Shown here: in pieces, positions 1-6,947 of the stretch
How the letters are laid out: every line of letters begins with the position of its first letter
How positions within the stretch are numbered: the first letter of the stretch is position 1
Source of the DNA: Prevotella sp.
GTDB lineage: Bacteria > Bacteroidota > Bacteroidia > Bacteroidales > Bacteroidaceae
Direction: 5' to 3'
Length of the DNA: 64,000 bases
NCBI GenBank assembly: GCA_017412705.1
Contig: JAFPWS010000038.1
Coordinates: 62,001 to 126,000, forward strand
Notes under the pieces: model-generated
Databases searched by the model: none
The model's input: only the letters and a program-made list of their open reading frames with translations
What the model was told of the DNA's origin: nothing
Position numbers and translations under genes: made by a program

Positions 1-262
1 GACCGTCACGGTATTGAGGAGCGGCAGATGTCTCATGAATCCCGGAAACGGCTCCCACCTGATAGTCGTCAATGTCATCAAGCGGAATGCTGATGGTAGT
101 GAAGTCATTTGTCACAACCATGTTCTCTCCCTCAAAGGTGATGACCGGGTTGGTGGATAACTCCAAAATGGTCTCATTGCCACTCTTCTGCCGGATGGTA
201 ATACTTTCGGCACATACAGTCGTGACGACGGACAGAAGTAATAGTAGTAGTCTTACCTTCAT
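1..262 (-). CDS. secreted protein, N-terminal part (runs off window)
   Basis: Reading leftward from the ATG at 260-262 the frame stays open to the window edge (87 codons). It opens with a clear Sec signal peptide: MKVR, a run of leucines, then a probable cut after VCA. The mature part begins ESITIRQKSG and has a short beta-rich stretch with ITFEGENMVV and an aspartate-rich SIPLDDIDDY. Such short N-terminal segments occur in Bacteroidales secreted proteins, but I do not recognise the family and the C-terminus is missing. A structured leader with a U-rich tract lies just upstream (275-427), so expression may be controlled at RNA level. Confidence 0.75.
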   Translation of the reverse strand, partial: MKVRLLLLLLSVVTTVCAESITIRQKSGNETILELSTNPVITFEGENMVVTNDFTTISIPLDDIDDYQVGAVSGIHETSAAPQYRDG

Positions 263-274
263 ATTGCATTACAT

Positions 275-427
275 AAAATAAAAAAAACGGAACTATTCGA
301 TACTTATCCGAAGTATGGTTACCGCCAAGTGACCTATCACAAACAAACACGAATAGTCCACGCCTATCAAGCGTGGACTTTTATCTGCCTGTCCTCTGTG
401 ACGAATGTTTTGGCGGTATTCTACTTC
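275..427 (-). ncRNA. candidate structured leader RNA or MITE-like inverted repeat
   Basis: Two distant segments pair: 310-315 with 422-427 (GAAGTA/TACTTC) and 320-328 with 410-418 (TACCGCCAA/TTGGCGGTA). They enclose a perfect 8-bp hairpin, GTCCACGC at 356-363 with GCGTGGAC at 371-378. On the minus strand the 3' arm can instead form a local hairpin (ATACTT/AAGTAT, about 299-316), followed by a run of eight U about 20 nt before the start codon of the secreted-protein gene. Mutually exclusive pairing beside a U tract resembles a riboswitch or attenuator. I match it to no known class. A roughly 118-bp mobile inverted-repeat element is the alternative. Confidence 0.45.
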
Positions 428-669
428 TGAGAACAAAGAGCAAAAGCTCAATATCTATTTAAAAGTACGAACAGGAACGCTAACCTGTAAGTTAATAATT
501 TTGTTTATTTTAATTTTGGGCTTGTCGCCCTTTGATTTGTCCCTGTGGTCGGGCGGCACCTGGTGCGGCCTCATCCCAATGTACTTAATTAATTTCAGCT
601 CATAGGCTGTCGGTTTTAAGGGGTTACACTTTATTGTTGTTTATTTCTCTAAAAGTTCTTTTTCCAGTC
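428..669. other. intergenic region, no gene seen
   Basis: No convincing reading frame on either strand. It holds a small palindrome GAGC-AAAA-GCTC around 438-449 and a GGGC/GCCC hairpin at 518-530 followed by TTTGATTTG on the plus strand. It lies past the end of the MNT/HEPN pair and may carry its terminator, but no clear U-tailed hairpin is visible in that direction. Confidence 0.4.
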
Positions 670-1064
670 TTATATGAGGGTCTTGAGTTTGTCAACCAAT
701 AGGGCAGTCATTGGAGCCAGTTCGTCGATTTGTTCCTTTGTGACTTGCTTGAAGTCTTCGTAATCTCCACTCTGTCGAAGGTTGAACAACATGCCGACAA
801 GTGCGCCTTCCTCTAAAGTCAAGACGCCTGTCTTGACAAAATGGAGTTGCAGCAGGGACCTCACGCCTGCATGGCTCCGTGTGTTGGCAAGCCCTTGCTG
901 ACAAGGAGTGCTGAGGCTGCGTAATAGACAGCATAATAGAGCCGATTGGCAGACAGGTTGTACCAGCCGCGTTCCGCTACACCTAAGGCTTCTGCGAAAG
1001 TGGCTTCTGCACGTTCCAGTCGGTAAGCAACTACCGATTTCCTGTCTGCTTCACTTAAACTCAT
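670..1064 (-). pseudogene. HEPN-domain protein (HepT-like toxin), frameshifted
   Basis: The N-terminal frame (861-1064) reads MSLSEADRKS and includes the HEPN hallmark NRLYYAVYYAASALL, then stops at TGA 861-863. The C-terminal frame (670-864) continues with RSLLQLHFVKTG and RQSGDYEDF, both typical of this family after a Thr-x-Ser-His-x-Gly-Val stretch. Removing two bases from the GTGTGT run at 879-884 restores TRSHAGVRSLLQ and gives one protein of about 130 aa, the usual length. So this is either a recent 2-nt slippage mutation, a phase-variable switch, or a sequencing error. The frames overlap as GTGA, which could allow the C-terminal part to be reinitiated. Its start overlaps the MNT stop by 4 bp, as expected for a toxin-antitoxin operon. 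Confidence 0.75.
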
Positions 1065-1381
1065 AGTCTTACTCCTTCATTTGTCACGTTGTACTTGAAC
1101 AAGGACGGTGGGGCCTCGTTCCACTCCTTCTGTGTATAGAGCGTGGCGTTGATTTCCTCACCATAGTCAAGTCCCTTGTAGTATACAGGATAGCACAGGC
1201 GGCTGTAGTCACTCAAGTTTGTCTGCGGCTTATCCACCAATACGAGTACGTCCCAATCGCTGTCGCTGCGGGCATCGCCACGTGCTCGCGAACCATAGAG
1301 GATAATCTGAGCCGTGGGCTCAGCCTCGCGGATGGTGTCGCGAATCATGTTGATTATCTTGATTCTTTTTTCTTCTGACAT
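1061..1381 (-). CDS. MNT-type nucleotidyltransferase (antitoxin of HEPN/MNT pair)
   Basis: A 106-aa minimal nucleotidyltransferase. The pol-beta signature is clear: LYGSRARGDARSDSDWDV, with the GS helix and the two metal-binding aspartates in DSDWD. In characterised HEPN/MNT pairs the MNT protein AMPylates the HEPN RNase on a tyrosine and silences it. The start is set at 1381 because an upstream in-frame ATG at 1411 lies inside the -7 box of the promoter (1409-1416). The stop overlaps the ATG of the HEPN gene (ATGA), implying translational coupling. With the HEPN gene broken, this antitoxin may now be an orphan. Confidence 0.88.
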   Translation of the reverse strand: MSEEKRIKIINMIRDTIREAEPTAQIILYGSRARGDARSDSDWDVLVLVDKPQTNLSDYSRLCYPVYYKGLDYGEEINATLYTQKEWNEAPPSLFKYNVTNEGVRL

Positions 1382-1408
1382 GGTTGTCTTACGCTTGTTC
1401 TTCGTTGG

Positions 1409-1439
1409 CAAAGATACGCATTATTTCCGAAACTGCAAA
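1409..1439 (-). promoter_or_regulatory. promoter of the MNT/HEPN operon
   Basis: On the minus strand TATCTTTG (1409-1416) matches TAnnTTTG, and TTTG (1436-1439) lies 19 bp upstream. This is the Bacteroidetes sigma-ABfr pattern. It fixes the MNT start at 1381. Confidence 0.75.
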
Positions 1440-1563
1440 GGATTTCCATGGAAAAAAGAATCAGCAGGCAGCAGGGCGTTGCGCTCTGCCGTATGGCTTT
1501 GCCTGCCGGAAGTCCTTGGTTGTCCCCCAGCTTCGTGGTGGTTTGTCGGTGCCGGAAGAGCTT

Positions 1564-1645
1564 TCGCCTATAGGCAAAAATTCTTTCGCCTGCAGGCGAA
1601 AGATGTTACGCCTGTAGGCAAAACATGTTACGCCTGCAGGCGAAT
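1564..1645. repeat. four palindromes at exact 22-bp pitch
   Basis: The 10-bp core GCCTRYAGGC occurs at 1566-1575, 1588-1597, 1610-1619 and 1632-1641, each exactly 22 bp from the last. Cores are GCCTATAGGC, GCCTGCAGGC, GCCTGTAGGC, GCCTGCAGGC. Flanks are also partly repeated (TTCG or TACG before, AAA after). The block lies between the divergent promoters of the MNT gene and the histidine phosphatase gene. It could be an operator array, tandem RNA hairpins, or a short intergenic repeat family. Confidence 0.8.
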
Positions 1646-1685
1646 TCAGACGCGTCATCGTGGGATGAAGAAAATCCAAATATCA

Positions 1686-1717
1686 TTTGGTTTTCTCTTC
1701 ACTTATTCGTACTTTTG
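1686..1717 (+). promoter_or_regulatory. promoter of the histidine phosphatase gene
   Basis: TTTG at 1686-1689, a 20 bp spacer, then TACTTTTG at 1710-1717. The ATG at 1723 follows after only 5 bp, so the transcript should be leaderless or nearly so. Confidence 0.75.
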
Positions 1718-1722
1718 CAGGC

Positions 1723-2316
1723 ATGGAGACAACGATTTTTCTGGTACGTCACGGCGAGACTGTCGACAATGCGCGACAGGTGATGCAGGGACAGACACAG
1801 GGTGAACTGAACGAAAGGGGCAGGGAACAGGCGCTCCAAGTTGCACGGCGGCTGTCGGGTGAGCGGCTCGATGCTGTTGTGGCGAGCGACTTGTGGCGGG
1901 CTGTCCAGACGGCTGAGGTGATTGCCGCTCCCCACGGCTTGCGGGTGGTGACCACGCCGCTGCTCCGGGAACGCGACTGGGGTTCGTTTACGGGGCGCTT
2001 CATCCCTGAGCTGAAAGGCGAGGTGTGGCCCGAGGATATCGAGTCGGAGGAGCGTCTTCTTACGCGTGCGCGCGATATATTAATATGGTTAACGACCACC
2101 TACCCGGGAATGCGGGTGGTGGCCGTTGGTCACGGAATCATTAACAAAGCCATCCTTGCGGTCTATGCCCATTGCTCTATGCGTGAGGTGCAACGCATGC
2201 TGAACGCCGAGGTGCGCATCCTAACGATGTCCGCCGAAGGAGCGGCCTCCGCTGCTGCTGTGGCCTCCTCCGCCGCCGCTGCTGTGGCTGGAGCTGCTGT
2301 GGCCTCCGCTGAATGA
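1723..2316 (+). CDS. histidine phosphatase family protein (phosphoglycerate mutase-like)
   Basis: 197 aa. The phosphohistidine motif RHGET is at residues 9-13, an acid partner is in LRERDWGSF, and the second histidine is in VGHGIINK, so it should be an active phosphatase or mutase of unknown substrate. It starts at 1723: an upstream ATG at 1687 lies in the promoter. After VRILTM, where relatives usually end, the protein runs on with about 30 residues that are almost only Ala, Ser and Val. That tail is the antisense of the Ser/Gly codons of the convergent gene, with which it overlaps by 96 bp. The tail probably arose by loss of an earlier stop codon. Confidence 0.85.
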   Translation: METTIFLVRHGETVDNARQVMQGQTQGELNERGREQALQVARRLSGERLDAVVASDLWRAVQTAEVIAAPHGLRVVTTPLLRERDWGSFTGRFIPELKGEVWPEDIESEERLLTRARDILIWLTTTYPGMRVVAVGHGIINKAILAVYAHCSMREVQRMLNAEVRILTMSAEGAASAAAVASSAAAAVAGAAVASAE

Positions 2317-3219
2317 GCCGCTGCTACGGCTACCGCCAAACGACCCTCCGCTGCTGCTATTGCGGCTGGGGCTGCTGCCAAACGAGCCGCTGTTACTGTA
2401 GCTGCTGTTGCGGCTGCCGCTGAAGGAGCCACTGCTATGACTGCGTCCGGAGAAGGAACCGCTGCTGTGGCTGCTGCCTGAGTAGCTGCTGTTGCCGCGA
2501 TTGTAGGTGCTGCTATGGCTACGGCCTGTGTAACTGCTATTGCTGTTGCGGCTGCTGCCGAAGGAACGACCACTCTCGTAGGTAGACCTGTGGTTACCCA
2601 GGGTCCGACCGTTGTGGACGGTGGTGCGGGTGGAGCTGATGCGGTTGCCTCCGTAGGTGCTGTGGTGTGAGCCGCTATGACGGTGTGTGCTGCGGAAGTC
2701 GCCACGGTTCCAGCGGTCCAGCATGCCGAAGTGTGACCGGCCTGCGGTGTGGAAGGTGGTGCGGCGGCTGTAGTACCAGCCGTGTCCTCCTACACGGTGC
2801 CAGGCGTGTCCACCACGATAGCTGGCATAGAACACGGGGCGTCCGAAGTAGAAGTAGTCGCGATGCGGATAGCGGGCGTAGATTCCGAAGTGCCAGTAGC
2901 CTCCGTCCCAATAGAGCGGACGGTAGAAGTAGCTGGCTGCACAGAAGGCTTCCCACTGCCAGTCGAGCAGAATGTAGCTCATATCCAGGTTGCGACGCTC
3001 CCAGTAGGTGGCATAGACGTCGTCGTAGCTGGTGACTCCCATGAGGTAATCCAGGTTGATTTCGTAGGCAGCCTCGTACTGCTCGTCGGTGAGGTTCAGC
3101 TCATAGGCCATCTTGTCGGTGAGGAACAGGGCCTCGTTGCGTGCCTGCTCGTAGCTCATTGCCTTGCCCGTTGTTGCTACAAACAACATTGCTACCAGGG
3201 CTATCATCATCTTCTTCAT
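2221..3219 (-). CDS. secreted Tyr/Trp-rich protein with long Gly/Ser/His-rich tail
   Basis: 332 aa from MKKMMIALVA, a signal peptide ending near GKA. An upstream in-frame ATG at 3273 falls in the -7 box. Residues about 20-70 form a helical region (SYEQARNEALFLTDKMAYELNLTDEQ) with an EF-like acidic loop. Then comes an aromatic segment rich in Tyr, Trp and His (about 80-150). From about 175 to the end it is low complexity: Ser, Gly, Arg, His and Asn in short repeats ending SFGGHR. This layout is seen in poorly characterised Bacteroides and Prevotella secreted proteins. Function is unknown; a surface, metal-binding or matrix role is possible. The 3' end overlaps the convergent phosphatase gene. 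Confidence 0.75.
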   Translation of the reverse strand: MKKMMIALVAMLFVATTGKAMSYEQARNEALFLTDKMAYELNLTDEQYEAAYEINLDYLMGVTSYDDVYATYWERRNLDMSYILLDWQWEAFCAASYFYRPLYWDGGYWHFGIYARYPHRDYFYFGRPVFYASYRGGHAWHRVGGHGWYYSRRTTFHTAGRSHFGMLDRWNRGDFRSTHRHSGSHHSTYGGNRISSTRTTVHNGRTLGNHRSTYESGRSFGSSRNSNSSYTGRSHSSTYNRGNSSYSGSSHSSGSFSGRSHSSGSFSGSRNSSYSNSGSFGSSPSRNSSSGGSFGGSRSSGSFSGGHSSSSHSSGGGGGHSSSGGRSFGGHR

Positions 3220-3270
3220 AGTTGTACTTATTTTAATTGTTCGACATTCTGTATCTTTGTTTTCACGTTG

Positions 3271-3278
3271 CAAAATTA
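3271..3278 (-). promoter_or_regulatory. -7 box of the Gly/Ser-rich protein gene
   Basis: TAATTTTG on the minus strand, about 50 bp before the ATG at 3219. No good -33 TTTG is visible at the usual distance, so this is a partial match only. Confidence 0.45.
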
Positions 3279-3368
3279 CGAAGAAAGTGATGCAAATGAA
3301 AAGGATTTCCCCTAAACTGCATGGGGGAAATCCCTATTCTGAATGATTGTCCTTCAAAGCTTCTGCCG

Positions 3369-3758
3369 TCAATACTTATAGAGACTCCATGTCTGCCGGT
3401 CTTTGCTGACTACCAAACGGTCTGACGTGAAAGTTTCTATCTTGAGGCGTATGTCGGTGAAGGGCTTGAAACCGAAAGTGTTTTCCACCAAAGTGGTGTC
3501 TGCGGTTGCACCATGGATGGAGTAACACTGGATGAAGAGACTGTCGCCCGTATGTTGGAACTTGCCGAAGACCTCGCCTTCATTGATGCTGCGGAAGAGG
3601 GTAAGGTGGCCCGAGAAGCTGATATACTTGGTGTCGGAGCCTTCCAGGCGCCATTGACCCCAAAAATCGCCAGCCTCGCCACCTTCCTGGCAGGAGGAGG
3701 ACATGCCAATAACCATCATGCAGCAGCCTATAACCAAAAGCTTAAAGTATTTTGCCAT
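3369..3758 (-). CDS. small lipoprotein, lipocalin-like
   Basis: 129 aa starting MAKYFKLLVIG. A type II signal peptide ends in the lipobox MSSSC, so the protein is probably anchored to the outer membrane or faces the periplasm. The mature part is beta-rich with evenly spaced strands (WRLEGSDTKYISF, RLKIETF, RLVVSKD), like Bacteroidales lipocalin-type lipoproteins. It overlaps the end of the Wzi-fusion gene by 17 bp and is the last gene of that unit, suggesting a role in surface glycan assembly. That role is inferred from context only. Confidence 0.75.
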   Translation of the reverse strand: MAKYFKLLVIGCCMMVIGMSSSCQEGGEAGDFWGQWRLEGSDTKYISFSGHLTLFRSINEGEVFGKFQHTGDSLFIQCYSIHGATADTTLVENTFGFKPFTDIRLKIETFTSDRLVVSKDRQTWSLYKY

Positions 3759-5790
3759 GATAACCGATTTTAATGTTGAACGTGTTGCAATCGCCGTAGA
3801 TGTTGCCTTTGTCGAAGGCATAAGCGGCACTAAACTGCCAAGGGCCGCTTTGGTAAATGCCCTGAATGATGGCGTCGAAGGAGTAGTGCTTGGCAGTAAG
3901 GGGCTTGGAGTAGGTGCCCCAACCCTCGCGGTAGGAACCCTTAATGAGGTAGGACAAGTGGTCGGTCAGCTCGCCGTTCACACCAAGGTGCCACGCTTTG
4001 ATGCGGTTGTCAAGGAATGTCATGTTACCATCCTTATTATAAATAGGTGAAGTGATGAGCGGATTGCCCATTGCCATGCCATAGTAGGCATAGCCTCCGT
4101 AGAAATTATGATTGTAGTAGTTGTCGTCGCCTGTGACGAAGTCGGTAACCTGGCTGCGAACAGGCTCCGGATAGTCGCCGCTGTCCCAGTGGAGGGGACC
4201 TGACTGGTTAGTGGACTGGAAATACTCGAAGACAGCCCCACGAACATACTGCCTGCCAGGTGAGCGGTTGCTGTATTGCAGTCCCCACAGGCCATCCCAA
4301 CCGTTGCCTTTGCGTACTCCGGAACCGTCTTCGAATGGGTTGTCGAGGTAGGCCTGCAGTTGGTGGTTTCGGTTGATATTCCAACCTATTTGATAGGTCA
4401 TGACACCGATATGGTTACCGTAAACCCAGTCTTCAAAAGCGTTGTCCGCGTAATAGTTGCTGTCGCCCAGGGGCAGTATGACATTCCAGAATGCCTTCAG
4501 GTTAGAGGGTTTCTCCTTGGTGATCAGCGTACCATCAACATATCGGTGGTTCTTGCCTGCAAACTGTACGGCATGCTCTATACCCACCATGACGAAAACA
4601 GGCTTTGTGGGGTTGCTGCGGATGTAGAGGTGCTTCTGGTGATAGTAGGCGTTGGTGATGTAGAAGGAGTTTACGCCTTTGGTCTTGAAGAAGATGTCTT
4701 CCCGATAGCCGTCATCGAGAAACTTGCCATAGCCGAAGTCGAAGTTTATCTGTACCCATTCCTTAGTGAGTGGCACGTTCCAGAAGCCATTGGTGCCTAT
4801 ACGTATCTGTGGGATGGGCTTGGCATTGGTGCCTTTGACGAACGAACCACAAGAGAGCAGGTTGTCGCGGACAATCTGATTGTCCTCGCGAGTGCCGGCT
4901 TCGATATAAAATGACTTGTACGACAGGTTTACGAAACACTGTTGTAGATAGGCCTTGTGGTCAGCATGCAGCGAGCCGATAGCATCGACGGTACCGGACA
5001 ATGTCAGATTGCCGGTGAAAGGATGCTCTACGGTGACGGACCCACGCAGATAAGCGGTATTGGAGCGAGTGCCCAGCACATGGTGGCGATTGGATACAAG
5101 CTGGAATGCCGTATAGTCGCCTGTCCCTACGGCGGCTTCTGCGGCCAGGTCGTAGGTAATGCGGGTGCTTAGTGTGTTCTGGGCATGAGCCAGCGCAGGG
5201 CATAGGAGACACCAAGCCACAACGAAGATGCGCCCGGAGGCAATATTAGTAAATGTCTTTAGCAGAATTTTCATATCTGTCCATAATGATTGGTGTTCGA
5301 GGTAGTGGAGGTCCATTTCTAAGCGGACCAGCATTTTATCGATGGTGTCAGTATAGCCGTTCTTCAGGGTGGCATAGCTGGTGACGCCGGGGCGCAGAAC
5401 GTAGAGTTGCTGGTAGCGAGGGTCACGCTGCATAATCTGATCAATATAATATTTTCGTTCAGGGCGTGGTCCTACGAAGGCCATGTCTCCCTTGAACACA
5501 TTCCACAATTGTGGTAGCTCGTCCAGGTGGTGATTGCGCAGAAAGCGTCCCGTCTTGGTCAGTCGTGGGTCGTCATCCTGTTGCAGCAGTTCCTCACCTT
5601 CCTTCTCTGCGTCTACTACCATGCTGCGGAACTTATAGATGAAAAAGGGCTTACCTCCCTTGCCGATGCGCTCCTGCTTATAGATGGCAGGTCCGCCTCC
5701 AAGTTTGATGGCTAAATAGCATACCAGCAGCAAAGGCGAGAACACTACCAGACAGCAGGCGGATATGACAAGGTCAATGACTCTTTTCAT
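3742..5790 (-). CDS. sugar transferase fused in frame to a Wzi-like capsule assembly barrel
   Basis: 682 aa. Residues 1 to about 190 are a polyprenyl-phosphate sugar transferase: one TM helix, then YKFRSM, DPRLTKTGRFLR, LDELPQLWNV, GDMAFVGPRPE and LRPGVT. Residues about 204-682 resemble the Wzi family, an outer-membrane beta-barrel in capsule assembly. The junction contains a second signal peptide: M173 starts MKILLKTF, then IFVVAWCLLCPALAHA with a likely cut after residue 203. No stop separates the two. A cytosolic-face enzyme joined to an outer-membrane barrel is hard to picture as one protein. Internal initiation at M173 (ATG 5272-5274) or signal-peptidase cutting would yield two. It overlaps the upstream WecA-like gene by 4 bp. 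Confidence 0.85.
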   Translation of the reverse strand: MKRVIDLVISACCLVVFSPLLLVCYLAIKLGGGPAIYKQERIGKGGKPFFIYKFRSMVVDAEKEGEELLQQDDDPRLTKTGRFLRNHHLDELPQLWNVFKGDMAFVGPRPERKYYIDQIMQRDPRYQQLYVLRPGVTSYATLKNGYTDTIDKMLVRLEMDLHYLEHQSLWTDMKILLKTFTNIASGRIFVVAWCLLCPALAHAQNTLSTRITYDLAAEAAVGTGDYTAFQLVSNRHHVLGTRSNTAYLRGSVTVEHPFTGNLTLSGTVDAIGSLHADHKAYLQQCFVNLSYKSFYIEAGTREDNQIVRDNLLSCGSFVKGTNAKPIPQIRIGTNGFWNVPLTKEWVQINFDFGYGKFLDDGYREDIFFKTKGVNSFYITNAYYHQKHLYIRSNPTKPVFVMVGIEHAVQFAGKNHRYVDGTLITKEKPSNLKAFWNVILPLGDSNYYADNAFEDWVYGNHIGVMTYQIGWNINRNHQLQAYLDNPFEDGSGVRKGNGWDGLWGLQYSNRSPGRQYVRGAVFEYFQSTNQSGPLHWDSGDYPEPVRSQVTDFVTGDDNYYNHNFYGGYAYYGMAMGNPLITSPIYNKDGNMTFLDNRIKAWHLGVNGELTDHLSYLIKGSYREGWGTYSKPLTAKHYSFDAIIQGIYQSGPWQFSAAYAFDKGNIYGDCNTFNIKIGYHGKIL

Positions 5791-6875
5791 GCTACTGCTT
5801 TCGTCTTTTGGTTAATACAAACATTGAAGAGGCAGTAGAGCACAATGTCAATGATGACAATAAGCGTTACAGGCAGCACAACATAGAGCAGGCTGTTCAG
5901 TACGATATAGCTGACAGCCAGCAGGAGAATGCTTGCCAGTGTCTGATGCTGGGTCAGTCCTGCTCTCATCAGTTTATGGTGAATGTGGTTCTTGTCTGCC
6001 AGAAAGAGTGGCTTGTGATGACAGAGCCTGTGCAGGGTAACACGCACCACGTCAGCTGTCGGGACAAAGAGTAGTGTCAGTGGAACGATTAAGGCATCAG
6101 GACGTGCAGGCCAGATGGCCGTATTGTTCATGGTACACTTGACAGCAAGAAAGCCGAGGATGAAACCTAACGAGAGACTGCCGGAGTCGCCCATGAATAT
6201 CTTGGTGTTGCGTTCCGCCTTGCCGTATAGGTTGAAGTAGCTGAAGGCAATCAGAGCTCCCATCATGCCTGCTACGAGGATATTGTAGGTGTTGACAAAC
6301 ACGTCGTGATAAATGAAATACAATAGGAATCCAGCCAGCGACAATAGTGACAATCCCGCTGCCAGCCCATCAATACCGTCAATAAGATTGATGGCATTGT
6401 CAATGAAAACCAGAACGAAGATGGTCAGTGGGCATCCGATATAAAAAGGTATCTCGTAGATTCCCAACAGGCCATAGAGGTTGTTGATATATAGACCAGC
6501 CATGGGAAACAGCGAGGCAGTGACGATTTGTACGAAGAACTTTGTAGTGGCGTTCAGTCCTACCAGGTCGTCTACAATGCCAACGCCATAAATGAGTAGC
6601 AGTCCTAACAGGAACATCACGCTCCATACGTTGACGGGAAGGGTCTGCTGGCCTAAAGCAGGGGTGAATAGCAGTATGACAACAAAAGCAGTGAGCATGC
6701 TGGGAAAGAAGGAAATGCCTCCCAATCGCGGGGTGGCGTTCTTGTGGACTTTTCGTTCGTTGGGAATGTCGTAGAGTTTCTTACGCTTGCAAAAGTCGAG
6801 TATAAGAGGGGTGAAGACAAACCCGCAAAGTGTACTTAATATAAATGCTCCGAGTAGATATATTATCATGCGCAA
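5787..6875 (-). CDS. WecA/MraY-family undecaprenyl-phosphate sugar-1-phosphate transferase
   Basis: 362 aa, multi-spanning. Family signatures: DDLVGLNATTKF, NLIDGIDGLAAG, the catalytic FMGDSGSLSLGF, and a cytoplasmic His-rich loop KNHIHHKLMRAGL. It transfers a HexNAc-1-phosphate from a UDP-sugar to undecaprenyl phosphate, starting a lipid-linked glycan. It differs from MraY in lacking the MurNAc-pentapeptide context and sits with glycan genes, so the WecA role is more likely. The ATG at 6869 is an alternative start. The next gene encodes a second, unrelated type of initiating transferase, so two priming routes lie side by side. Confidence 0.88.
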   Translation of the reverse strand: MRMIIYLLGAFILSTLCGFVFTPLILDFCKRKKLYDIPNERKVHKNATPRLGGISFFPSMLTAFVVILLFTPALGQQTLPVNVWSVMFLLGLLLIYGVGIVDDLVGLNATTKFFVQIVTASLFPMAGLYINNLYGLLGIYEIPFYIGCPLTIFVLVFIDNAINLIDGIDGLAAGLSLLSLAGFLLYFIYHDVFVNTYNILVAGMMGALIAFSYFNLYGKAERNTKIFMGDSGSLSLGFILGFLAVKCTMNNTAIWPARPDALIVPLTLLFVPTADVVRVTLHRLCHHKPLFLADKNHIHHKLMRAGLTQHQTLASILLLAVSYIVLNSLLYVVLPVTLIVIIDIVLYCLFNVCINQKTKAVA

Positions 6876-6947
6876 TAGTCGTTATGTATTTATATAACTG
6901 CTAAACAGGTGGAATATTGTACGATTTTGCACATTATTTACTGTTCA

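Noticed and set aside
405..605. Small open frame of 66 codons
   Set aside because: No recognisable protein, no promoter, and it starts inside the structured inverted-repeat element.
1564..1645. Possible CRISPR array
   Set aside because: Repeats are 10-bp palindromes with 12-bp partly conserved gaps, only four units, and no cas genes are present.
2163..2705. Ala/Thr-rich open frame on the minus strand
   Set aside because: An out-of-frame reading of the low-complexity Ser/Gly repeats of the secreted protein gene.
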